From: Dysgonomonas gadei ATCC BAA-286
GTDB lineage: Bacteria; Bacteroidota; Bacteroidia; Bacteroidales; Dysgonomonadaceae
DNA: 64,000 bases
Assembly: GCF_000213555.1 (NCBI RefSeq)
Contig: NZ_GL891983.1
Location: 91,816-155,815, forward strand
Reading direction: 5' to 3'
Shown: one piece after another, positions 43,280 through 49,573 of the stretch
How positions within the stretch are numbered: the stretch's first letter is position 1
Layout: each line of letters opens with the position of its first letter
Notes under the pieces: model-generated
Database searches by the model: none
Told to the model about the DNA's origin: nothing
What the model saw: only the letters and a program-made list of their open reading frames with translations
Position numbers and translations under genes: made by a program

Positions 43280-44038
43280 CTATATAAATACCTCCAGCCC
43301 GTCATAGGATAAGAATACATTCTCAGGCAGAGTTCGCTGCACCACATCATGTAAACCTATGCCATGCGACATGTGGATAAGGTAAGCCCTCTTAGGTGCT
43401 ATCTTCTCAATTTCCTCCAATGCTTGCGACAGGCTCAGATGTGATATATGTTCTCCCATGCGTAATGCATTTATGACCAATATATCCACGCCCTCCAATT
43501 TGGAATACTCTTCTTCCGGAATAAATTTCACATCGGTGAGATATGCAAATTTACCGATACGATAACCCAGAATAGGGAGTTTATAATGCATAACACCGAT
43601 AGGCTGCACCTCCACATTCTTGATTATAAAAGATCTATCCTTATCTACTTCATGTAACAATAATGCAGGAACCCCCGGATACTTATGTTCCAGAAAAAAA
43701 TAAGGAGTACGCTTCCTTAGAGCATCTAATGTAATATCATTGGCGTAAATATCAACATCTGCAAATTTGCAAAACGGCCGCAAATCATCTAATCCTCCAA
43801 CATGGTCGTAGTGCTCATGCGTAAGCAATACTCCATCGATAGCAGCAAATTCCTCATGTATAATCTGCTCTCTGAAATCAGGGCCACAATCAATCAACAA
43901 TCTTGTGTCATCTATACTCACCAAGACAGACGCTCGTAAGCGTCTGTCTTTTATATTATCGGAGGTACATACCTCGCATCGACATCCTATTTCAGGTACT
44001 CCTGTAGACGTCCCTGTCCCCAAGAATTTAATCCTCAT
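43280..44038 (-). CDS. MBL-fold metallo-hydrolase (PhnP-like)
   Basis: A 252-residue metallo-beta-lactamase fold enzyme. The start MRIKFLGTGTSTGVPEIGCRCEVC is typical of the PhnP-like phosphodiesterase branch, with a Cys pair that may bind an extra metal. The metal-binding motif is LLTHEHYDHVGG (about residues 75-86), with later His residues in GVMHYKLPILGYRIG and LIHMSHGIGL. The substrate is unknown and a cyclic phosphodiester or nucleotide is a guess from the family. It converges with the flavin reductase gene and probably follows the SPOR gene in one transcript (23-nt gap). Confidence 0.88.
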   Translation of the reverse strand: MRIKFLGTGTSTGVPEIGCRCEVCTSDNIKDRRLRASVLVSIDDTRLLIDCGPDFREQIIHEEFAAIDGVLLTHEHYDHVGGLDDLRPFCKFADVDIYANDITLDALRKRTPYFFLEHKYPGVPALLLHEVDKDRSFIIKNVEVQPIGVMHYKLPILGYRIGKFAYLTDVKFIPEEEYSKLEGVDILVINALRMGEHISHLSLSQALEEIEKIAPKRAYLIHMSHGIGLHDVVQRTLPENVFLSYDGLEVFI

Positions 44039-44061
44039 TCTTTCAATTTATTCTAATTCGC

Positions 44062-44997
44062 TTATTTAAGTATCAAAATCCATAAATCGTCGAGAGGTAT
44101 TCCAAAACGGCTTATACGCCTTGTCTTTGAAACTCCTTCTGTATATTTTTTTGTTACTTCTTCCAGTTTTTGAATAGCATCTGTCTCAGAATCATAACTA
44201 CCTAACAAGGCATAATATATTCCCTGATTACTCTTCGCTACAGTAGAACGTTCTCCTAATCCATTAAATGTCCGCTTAATGAATTCAGCATTGTTCAGGC
44301 TCTTGAAAGTCCCCAGCACAATAGCATACTTCTTCATATATCCGTTATCTGCCTCATCTACCAATTTCACATCCACAGAACGGAACAGCTTCCAGTCTGA
44401 ATCATTGAACGCACGAAATGATGTCGATGGTTTTGATGCTGGTGTTGCCGTTTCTGTTTTCGGAGCAGTTGTGGCAGCTTTCGATGCTGCAGCTACGGGA
44501 GCAGTTGTCGTACCCGACGGCGTTATAGTCGCACGCGCGGGTTCTGTAGTCTTTTTCGCAGGAGGAGGTGTAACTGTGGCAACCATCCGGGTTTTCTTCA
44601 CCATCGGGAAACTCTGAATTTTCGGTTCCGGAGAGCCTTTCCCAACTTCAGGAACCCTGTCTAAAGTTTCAACACAGCCAAATAGAGCCTGAGAAGCTGA
44701 AGAATGAGGATCCAATTCCAATGTAACAACCGGATGCAATAACGATTTTCCGCCCTGCATGATATCCGTTACTCCTGCCAGATTTTTCATCACAGAGTCT
44801 AACTCGGCTACTGTAATTTTTTCGATTATAATATCCGGGTCTGCAACCCGGCTGGTTTGCACCGGCATTTCTCCATGTGCTTTATTCACTGAACGATAAA
44901 AACTTTTATATTTTTTATCTTGATTTTTCTGGGATTTGCATGGTAAAGCAAGAAAGATAAAAGCTAAAAGTAAAGTTGTGTGTACCGATATTTTCAT
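44062..44997 (-). CDS. SPOR-domain protein, periplasmic
   Basis: A 311-residue exported protein. It has a signal peptide (TLLLAFIFLALPCKS), an unrecognised N-terminal half, a Thr/Ala/Pro-rich linker (about 145-200), and a C-terminal SPOR domain (YAIVLGTFKSLNNAEFIKRTF, then YYALLGSYDSETDAIQKLEEV). SPOR domains bind denuded peptidoglycan, often at the division septum. A second SPOR protein is encoded just upstream on the same strand, and the last 30 residues of both (RFGIPLDDLWIL and KYGIPFNDWWIL) are alike, indicating common descent. Confidence 0.85.
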   Translation of the reverse strand: MKISVHTTLLLAFIFLALPCKSQKNQDKKYKSFYRSVNKAHGEMPVQTSRVADPDIIIEKITVAELDSVMKNLAGVTDIMQGGKSLLHPVVTLELDPHSSASQALFGCVETLDRVPEVGKGSPEPKIQSFPMVKKTRMVATVTPPPAKKTTEPARATITPSGTTTAPVAAASKAATTAPKTETATPASKPSTSFRAFNDSDWKLFRSVDVKLVDEADNGYMKKYAIVLGTFKSLNNAEFIKRTFNGLGERSTVAKSNQGIYYALLGSYDSETDAIQKLEEVTKKYTEGVSKTRRISRFGIPLDDLWILILK

Positions 44998-45051
44998 AAA
45001 ATCTATGTGTTTTGCGAATGAAATAGTAAGTCTTTATTGCTGTTTGATATG

Positions 45052-45059
45052 CAAAGATA
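45052..45059 (-). promoter_or_regulatory. -7 box for the SPOR/MBL gene pair
   Basis: Minus-strand TATCTTTG, with a TTG at 45078-45080 at 18-nt spacing as possible -33. It lies about 55 nt before the start at 44997. The rest of the 305-bp gap 44998-45302 holds only this promoter and the terminator of the next gene. Confidence 0.55.
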
Positions 45060-45244
45060 GAAAAAAACAAAAGGAAACAATATTCTTATACAAAGAAAGT
45101 TACAAAACTACACCACTTTTAACTTGGTAAGATTAACCGCTTCTTTAAACTTTTGATTATTCACAATTACATAACAATTTCAGGAGTTCTGAAAGGGTTT
45201 CTCTTAACCCCTCACATATAGATAATTTTTTTTGAACAAGATAA

Positions 45245-45279
45245 CAAAAAAACAGGGAAAACATTAATTGCTCCCCCTG
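45245..45279 (-). terminator. Terminator of the small SPOR gene
   Basis: On the minus strand a 9-bp stem with several G-U pairs (arms 45271-45279 and 45253-45261) is followed by a run of seven T, 24 nt after the stop codon. Confidence 0.6.
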
Positions 45280-45302
45280 CCTTATACTATTTATCTGTTG
45301 AA

Positions 45303-45827
45303 TTAGTATTCTCTCTGAAGTATCCACCAGTCATTGAATGGGATACCATATTTAGCTTTCAATGTCGAAGGTTCTCCCAATTCCGCATATTTTGCTAAAA
45401 TTTCATTTTTCTTTGCTACAGCTTGCTCTTTAGAATCGTAACTTGCAATAATCACACGGTACATACCCTGTTCGTTACGAGCCAGAATAATATTGTAACC
45501 ATCGTTTCCGAATCTTTCTTTCAATGATTCTGCTCCGGGCTTCATTGCCATAGCAGCAACTACAACACTATATGCTTTCAACCCTGCTGCATCGCTTTCA
45601 TATACCGGAGTAACTTTCTCTTTTCGTACAGATTCATTCGTACTCGCAGTATATGTTGGCGTGGTTTCTGCCGGTTTAGAAACAGCAGCCGATGTTGTAT
45701 TATCTTCCACATCCCTTTCTTTAGCTGCCTCGTATACCGATTTATAGGCACTCTGCTTTGGCTTACATGAACCAAAACCTATAACAAAGGCAATAGCCAA
45801 TCCGATTCCAATTAATTTTTTATTCAT
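45303..45827 (-). CDS. SPOR-domain lipoprotein
   Basis: A 174-residue lipoprotein with signal ending in VIGFGSCKPKQ. A Thr/Ser-rich linker covers about 35-75, and a SPOR domain makes up the C-terminal half (LKAYSVVVAAMAMKPGAESLKERFG, then YRVIIASYDSKEQAVAKKNEIL). It probably binds peptidoglycan from the outer membrane side. It ends KYGIPFNDWWILQREY, resembling the end of the neighbouring SPOR protein. A -7 box TATTTTTG lies at 45864-45871. Confidence 0.87.
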   Translation of the reverse strand: MNKKLIGIGLAIAFVIGFGSCKPKQSAYKSVYEAAKERDVEDNTTSAAVSKPAETTPTYTASTNESVRKEKVTPVYESDAAGLKAYSVVVAAMAMKPGAESLKERFGNDGYNIILARNEQGMYRVIIASYDSKEQAVAKKNEILAKYAELGEPSTLKAKYGIPFNDWWILQREY

Positions 45828-45863
45828 AACTTTTTATAATTATCTTAGTTTTAACAATTAGCA

Positions 45864-45871
45864 CAAAAATA
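45864..45871 (-). promoter_or_regulatory. -7 box of the SPOR lipoprotein gene
   Basis: Minus-strand TATTTTTG, 37 nt before the start at 45827. Confidence 0.4.
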
Positions 45872-45926
45872 ATACATTAACTATTTAAAATAACAGTTTC
45901 TTGACTCAAATAGTTCCTTTTTCACT

Positions 45927-47198
45927 TTAATTAATAAATTCAAAACCGGTATACGGTACCAATGCGTCCGGTATACGAATACCTTCGGGCGTTTGATTAT
46001 TTTCCAATAAAGCGGCAACTATACGCGGCAAAGCCAAAGCACTTCCGTTCAGAGTATGCACCAACTGTATTTTTTTATCGGCGTCACGGTAACGGCATTT
46101 CAAACGGTTGGCCTGATAGCTTTCGAAATTAGATACAGAACTTACTTCCAGCCATCGTTGTTGTGCCGCAGAGAATACTTCGAAGTCGAATGTAAGAGCT
46201 GAAGTAAAACTCATATCTCCGCCACACAGACGAAGAATACGCCAAGGCAAGCCCAACTCTTCTACCAATGACTGAACATGAGCAACCATTTCTTTCAGCG
46301 ATTGATAAGAATGTTCCGGTTTATCGATACGCACAATCTCCACCTTATCGAACTGATGTAAACGATTCAGTCCTCTTACGTCTTTTCCATATGAACCTGC
46401 TTCACGACGAAAACAAGCCGAATATGCAGTGTTCATCACAGGAAAATCCTTCTCTTCCAAAATTACATCACGATAAATATTTGTTACCGGAACTTCTGCC
46501 GTCGGTATCAAATATAAATCATCTACAGTAGCGTGATACATCTGACCTTCTTTGTCCGGCAACTGGCCTGTACCGTAGCCAGACGCGGCATTTACCACAT
46601 ACGGAGGCTGTACTTCGAGATATCCGGCTTCGCGAGCCTTATCCAGAAAATAATTAATCAATGCACGTTGCAGGCGCGCTCCTTTTCCTTTATAAACAGG
46701 AAAACCTGCCCCCGATATCTTTACACCAAGTTCGAAATCTATCAAATCATACTTCTTCGCCAGATCCCAGTGAGGAAGGGCATCTTCCCCCAAATCGGGA
46801 ATGACACCCCCAGTACGTTCCACTACATTATCTTCAGGTGTGCGCCCTTCGGGTACCTCATCGGCGGGAAGATTGGGTATAAGTACCAATAAATCCTGCA
46901 AATCCTGTTCGGCCTGACGCAAAGCATCCTCTAGTATTTTATTTTCGCCTTTCAATTCCGACACCCTGTTTTTTGCGGCTTCGGCTTCAGTTTTTTTCCC
47001 TTCCTTCATCAGTTGCCCGATATGTTTGGATAAGTTATTGGATTCGGCGAGGCTTGCGTCAAGTGTTGTTTGCGTTTTCTTTCTGGTCTGGTCTATATCC
47101 AGTACTTTCTCTATTATTTCTTTTCCGTCGAAATGTTTCTTAGCCAGCTTTTTAATAACCAGCTCCGGATTCTCACTAATGGTTTTCAGCGTCAACAT
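45927..47198 (-). CDS. serS: Seryl-tRNA synthetase
   Basis: Charges tRNA-Ser, 423 residues. The N-terminal coiled-coil arm that binds the tRNA covers about 30-105 (ESNNLSKHIGQLMKEGKKTEAE). Class II motif 2 is CFRREAGSYGKDVRGLNRLHQF and motif 3 is GSALALPRIVAALLENNQ. Zinc ligands of the archaeal type are absent. The start at 47198 lies 14 nt after a copy of the AATAGGTCTG-type motif. Confidence 0.97.
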   Translation of the reverse strand: MLTLKTISENPELVIKKLAKKHFDGKEIIEKVLDIDQTRKKTQTTLDASLAESNNLSKHIGQLMKEGKKTEAEAAKNRVSELKGENKILEDALRQAEQDLQDLLVLIPNLPADEVPEGRTPEDNVVERTGGVIPDLGEDALPHWDLAKKYDLIDFELGVKISGAGFPVYKGKGARLQRALINYFLDKAREAGYLEVQPPYVVNAASGYGTGQLPDKEGQMYHATVDDLYLIPTAEVPVTNIYRDVILEEKDFPVMNTAYSACFRREAGSYGKDVRGLNRLHQFDKVEIVRIDKPEHSYQSLKEMVAHVQSLVEELGLPWRILRLCGGDMSFTSALTFDFEVFSAAQQRWLEVSSVSNFESYQANRLKCRYRDADKKIQLVHTLNGSALALPRIVAALLENNQTPEGIRIPDALVPYTGFEFIN

Positions 47199-47212
47199 TC
47201 TATCTGTTTTTT

Positions 47213-47232
47213 CAGGTCACAGACCTATTTTA
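47213..47232 (-). repeat. AATAGGTCTG-type palindromic motif, copy 3 (upstream of serS)
   Basis: Minus-strand AAAATAGGTCTGTGACCTG, the same core as the pyrB copy and the same 14-nt distance to the start codon. Confidence 0.7.
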
Positions 47233-47267
47233 TTATTTCCGTATGTTTAATAACAATATTCGAGTTA

Positions 47268-47275
47268 CAAAGTTA
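47268..47275 (-). promoter_or_regulatory. -7 box of serS
   Basis: Minus-strand TAACTTTG fits TAnnTTTG. The palindromic motif would lie within the resulting 5' leader. Confidence 0.45.
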
Positions 47276-47375
47276 AAAATATTTTAAGTCCCGCCCATTG
47301 TTTCAGATTCTTTTTATCAGACATATTTCCTGTTAACAGCCCTTAATCCCAAAAGAGAAGACCATAGAAAGTAAA

Positions 47376-47393
47376 AGGTAACAAAAGTAACAC
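47376..47393. repeat. GTAACAAAGGTTAC palindrome, copy 2 (variant)
   Basis: Reads AGGTAACAAAAGTAACAC, a weakened dyad. Confidence 0.55.
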
Positions 47394-47446
47394 AGAAAGC
47401 AATTAATAATTAAGAATTAATAATTAGAAACTCTTTATTTTATCGA

Positions 47447-47479
47447 CCACTGTCAACTGTCCATTGTCAACTTTCAACT
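47447..47479 (-). repeat. Third copy of the cassette inverted-repeat element
   Basis: About 30 of 33 positions match the right repeat at 18773-18809, in the same orientation. No partner of opposite orientation is visible nearby. Confidence 0.65.
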
Positions 47480-47484
47480 GATTG

Positions 47485-47505
47485 AAAAGGTAACAAAGGT
47501 TACAG
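47485..47505. repeat. GTAACAAAGGTTAC palindrome, copy 3
   Basis: Reads AAAAGGTAACAAAGGTTACA, nearly identical with the copy at 12176. Confidence 0.6.
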
Positions 47506-47519
47506 TTTTTGCATTCTTT

Positions 47520-47588
47520 TGTAGGGGCGGAATATTTTCCGCCCGCAGACCTTTTTCTATTTCGGGCGGAAGATATTCCGCCCCTACA
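47520..47588. repeat. Long hairpin, 26-bp inverted repeat
   Basis: Arms 47520-47545 and 47563-47588 match at 25 of 26 positions around a 17-nt loop. Each arm is itself a smaller GC-rich palindrome (GGCGGAA/TTCCGCC). This type (TGTAGGGGCGGA...) resembles palindromic intergenic repeats known from several phyla. Confidence 0.8.
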
Positions 47589-47596
47589 GTTTTCCC

Positions 47597-47617
47597 AAAA
47601 AGTAACAAAGGTAACAC
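47597..47617. repeat. GTAACAAAGGTTAC palindrome, copy 4 (variant)
   Basis: Reads AAGTAACAAAGGTAACACA. Confidence 0.55.
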
Positions 47618-47719
47618 ATGTATCAGCAAACAATAAGCAGTTAATAACTTGTATCTCGTCTACTCGTATCTCATATAACTTTCAACTTACTACTCATTAC
47701 TTACTACTTTCCCCCTTCC

Positions 47720-48430
47720 TCAATCCGTTCTCGATGTATATCCCGGAGGCAGAAACGGATAAAGATTCACCTTGGGTTTCTCTACCGGAGCGGCGGATGG
47801 TTGAGCAACAGGCGGCTGTTCCATAACTTGCCCTTGCTCTGCCTGCTCTTGCCCATTTTTCACTTTTAATTTTTCACTTTTCACTTTTAGTTCTTCTTCC
47901 AGTTTCCTATCCACAGCCGCCACTACCTCCGCATTAAGCGAGCCGCCCGGACGGAAGCCGTTCTCCTGTAATATCATCAGTTGACGCCTGGTTTCCTCGT
48001 CTTGCACTTCAATCACCAGCGGACGGCGTTCCGATGCCAGTAACCGGTCTTTATCTTTCTTCCTTTCTTCTCGGTCGAGTACATACTTTATAGCGCGGAT
48101 ACTTGGCGGGCAGAATTTCTTTTCCACTACGCGGCATTTCTCCACATCGTTTACAGGATCGTTTTTGTCGGGGACATAGGTGATCTTCTCTTTTTTCTGC
48201 ACGTATCCCTCGAGCAGTTGTTTCAGACCTATACGAGCCGAGGCTATCATCACATCTTCGCGGTGGTCGATGGCTTCTTCCACTGCTTCTTTAAATTCGG
48301 GCTTTTCTTTTTTCCATTCATAAAATGTCTTACGGCTGATTTTAAATGATTTGCAGATTTCTGATATGCTGCATAAGTCCTGCTCTATCATCCGGATAAT
48401 CTCTGTTGCGATTTTTTCTTTATACTTCAT
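47720..48430 (-). CDS. Terminase-small-subunit-like HTH protein (copy 2)
   Basis: A 236-residue protein, paralogous to the one at 15898-16554. The N-terminal HTH covers about residues 19-44 (CSISEICKSFKISRKTFYEW). The shared middle follows (LKQLLEGYVQKKEKITYVPDKN, then VEKKFCPPSIRAIKYVLDREERKK). The C-terminus differs, with a segment ILQENGFRPGGSLNAEVV and a Gln/Pro-rich end (VNLYPFLPPGYTSRTD). The middle region with the CPPSIRAIK motif is well kept in both copies and may define the family. No phage structural genes are near. It stands within a repeat-rich island, and its role is unknown. Confidence 0.72.
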   Translation of the reverse strand: MKYKEKIATEIIRMIEQDLCSISEICKSFKISRKTFYEWKKEKPEFKEAVEEAIDHREDVMIASARIGLKQLLEGYVQKKEKITYVPDKNDPVNDVEKCRVVEKKFCPPSIRAIKYVLDREERKKDKDRLLASERRPLVIEVQDEETRRQLMILQENGFRPGGSLNAEVVAAVDRKLEEELKVKSEKLKVKNGQEQAEQGQVMEQPPVAQPSAAPVEKPKVNLYPFLPPGYTSRTD

Positions 48431-48502
48431 AAGGCTTAAATATTAATGTTTAATAATTAGTTTCTTATATAGATAAAGTTTTTTTGATAAATTTGAAGTT
48501 CG

Positions 48503-48527
48503 CGCGGATGTCCCGTGCGAGCAGGTG
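48503..48527 (+). repeat. Outer GC-rich inverted repeat, left
   Basis: CGCGCGGATGTCCCGTGCGA and the following GCAGG are related in inverse orientation to 49383-49405 (GTGCGAGCAGG is identical). With its partner it brackets the small island 48.5-49.4 kb. Confidence 0.5.
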
Positions 48528-48540
48528 AGCAGATGAATTT

Positions 48541-48849
48541 ATGGAACACAATATGGTAGAAAATGAATGGATATACATAACAAAACAATTCTTTTTAAAA
48601 GAATTACCCAAATTTCATCTTAAATCGAGTAATTCATATGGTCCATATTGGAATATAGAGTTTGTTGATTGCAATATAGCAGTTGAAATTGGTGGGGACA
48701 TAGGATTTCATATACAGATATATATATATGATTCAAAACATGATCTCTGCCAATATGATAGAAGTGTCAATGACAAAATGAAAACAACCAAAGAAAATAT
48801 TCTTTACCAACTTAATATATTAAAGCGATTTCTATACGAAGTAATATAA
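48541..48849 (+). CDS. Hypothetical protein
   Basis: A 102-residue soluble, acidic-to-neutral protein, rich in Tyr/Ile/Asn, starting MEHNMVENEWIYITKQ. The pattern (YGPYWNIEFVDCNIAVEIGGDIGFHIQIYIYD) suggests an alternating beta-sheet with terminal helices, as in many small immunity-type proteins. I do not recognise a family. Its AT content is higher than that of the housekeeping genes, and it lies inside the repeat-bounded island, which points to transfer. It could also be a non-functional ORF. Confidence 0.5.
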   Translation: MEHNMVENEWIYITKQFFLKELPKFHLKSSNSYGPYWNIEFVDCNIAVEIGGDIGFHIQIYIYDSKHDLCQYDRSVNDKMKTTKENILYQLNILKRFLYEVI

Positions 48850-48858
48850 TTTTTTTCC

Positions 48859-48892
48859 CCTGCTGCCGCGCGATTGTATCGCGTGGTAATAT
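48859..48892 (+). repeat. REP-like palindrome, left of the transposase remnant
   Basis: CCGCGCGATTGTATCGCGTGG forms a GC-rich hairpin (split here for length: CCGCGCGATTG, TATCGCGTGG). It is inverted relative to 48995-49026. Confidence 0.7.
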
Positions 48893-48919
48893 ATAAGTAA
48901 AAAGAAAATGACAGATAGT

Positions 48920-49033
48920 ATGAGTCGTAATTATAAATTCAAAAATCCGGATGATATATATTTCATCAGTTTTGCTGTTGTAAATAGGTGGCGGTATTAC
49001 CACGCGATGCAATCGCGCGGAAGCAGCGCGTAG
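48920..49033 (+). pseudogene. Remnant of a REP-associated tyrosine transposase (RayT/IS200-like)
   Basis: The ORF begins MSRNYKF followed by KNPDDIYFISFAVVNRW, the characteristic N-terminus of Bacteroidetes REP-associated Y1 transposases. The similarity ends after about 24 codons, where the right REP palindrome begins, and the frame stops at 49033. The HUH motif and catalytic Tyr are absent. Two inverted REP-like palindromes bound the fragment, as expected for RAYT elements that excise or move REP sequences. Confidence 0.65.
48995..49026 (-). repeat. REP-like palindrome, right of the transposase remnant
   Basis: Reverse-complement partner of 48859-48892 with a few differences (ACCACGCGATGCAATCGCGC core). 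Confidence 0.7.
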
Positions 49034-49051
49034 GTGGATGGAAAAATGGAT

Positions 49052-49306
49052 TTAATATTTTTTGTTCATCAAAACTTCTATTGGCACATCGTCCCTTTTT
49101 ATTGTACGAACACTGCATTGATATACCAAAAATAAGATTACCGCTATAATAAGAAAAGATAACAGAAAATTCCAAAGACTTTGGAGATTAGGAGCTATAA
49201 TGGTCTCATATTTCCTTCTCTTCCCTATTAATCGGAAGTATAAATAACGGATCCCAGCACCTATTCCAAAGAAGATATAAAATATAACAATAGGAAAATA
49301 AACCAT
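49052..49306 (-). CDS. Small membrane protein
   Basis: An 84-residue protein with two predicted membrane helices (FPIVIFYIFFGIGAGIRYLYF and LLSFLIIAVILFLVYQC) joined by a short basic loop (LIGKRRKYE). I recognise no family. It lies in the repeat-bounded island beside the transposase remnant, on the opposite strand. The alternating hydrophobic/basic pattern makes it a plausible gene, but there is no supporting context. Confidence 0.45.
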   Translation of the reverse strand: MVYFPIVIFYIFFGIGAGIRYLYFRLIGKRRKYETIIAPNLQSLWNFLLSFLIIAVILFLVYQCSVRTIKRDDVPIEVLMNKKY

Positions 49307-49382
49307 GTATCAAAAGTATATAAAATAATTTAGTAACGTATAATAAATAACATGGCATTCTAAATTAGGGCAAACGGAATCC

Positions 49383-49405
49383 CCTGCTCGCACAGACGTC
49401 GCGTG
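49383..49405 (-). repeat. Outer GC-rich inverted repeat, right
   Basis: Partner of 48503-48527. The remaining sequence from 49307 to 49478 is AT-rich and shows nothing else. Confidence 0.5.
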
Positions 49406-49478
49406 TCCATATATTGCGTAGTTATAGCTTTACTATTTTTTGCCCTATACGGCCGACAATACATCAATAAATATTTTA

Positions 49479-49486
49479 TATATTTG
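49479..49486 (+). promoter_or_regulatory. -7 box of the second GT-C-like gene
   Basis: TATATTTG, 7 nt before the leader ORF at 49493. The expected transcript start would be very near that ORF's ATG. Confidence 0.4.
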
Positions 49487-49492
49487 CCTACT

Positions 49493-49573
49493 ATGAAAAA
49501 TAAGGGCGACTTTCCGTTTTTACTTTTCAAAGTAACAAATAGGTTTGTAGCCTTAACGATTCCGGCTAAATAA
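49493..49573 (+). CDS. Possible 26-residue leader ORF coupled to the membrane protein gene
   Basis: ATG at 49493 to TAA at 49571-49573, encoding MKNKGDFPFLLFKV and twelve more residues (TNRFVALTIPAK). The stop overlaps the downstream ATG as TAATG, so translation could be coupled. The AATAGGTTTGTAGCCTTA motif copy lies in frame inside it. It may be an accident of the motif's position. Confidence 0.3.
   Translation: MKNKGDFPFLLFKVTNRFVALTIPAK
49534..49558 (+). repeat. AATAGGTCTG-type palindromic motif, copy 4
   Basis: A diverged copy (AATAGGTTTGTAGCCTTA), again about 14-15 nt before a start codon (49573). Confidence 0.6.

Larger units (their letters stand above)
47279..47719. other. Repeat-rich intergenic region
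   Basis: No gene is visible. The stretch is packed with four kinds of dispersed repeats (GTAACAAAGGTTAC palindromes, a TGTCAACTGTCC element, a 26-bp inverted repeat hairpin, and AT-rich filler words such as TTAATAATTAAGAATTAATA), described separately. Confidence 0.6.

Noticed and set aside
43270..43311. Hairpin TATCCTAT/ATAGGATA between flavin reductase and MBL genes as a terminator
   Set aside because: The right arm lies inside the coding end of the MBL gene, the loop is long, and no T-tract follows.
47376..47617. CRISPR array from the regularly recurring GTAACAAAGG motifs
   Set aside because: Copies differ, spacing is irregular, and there are no cas genes.
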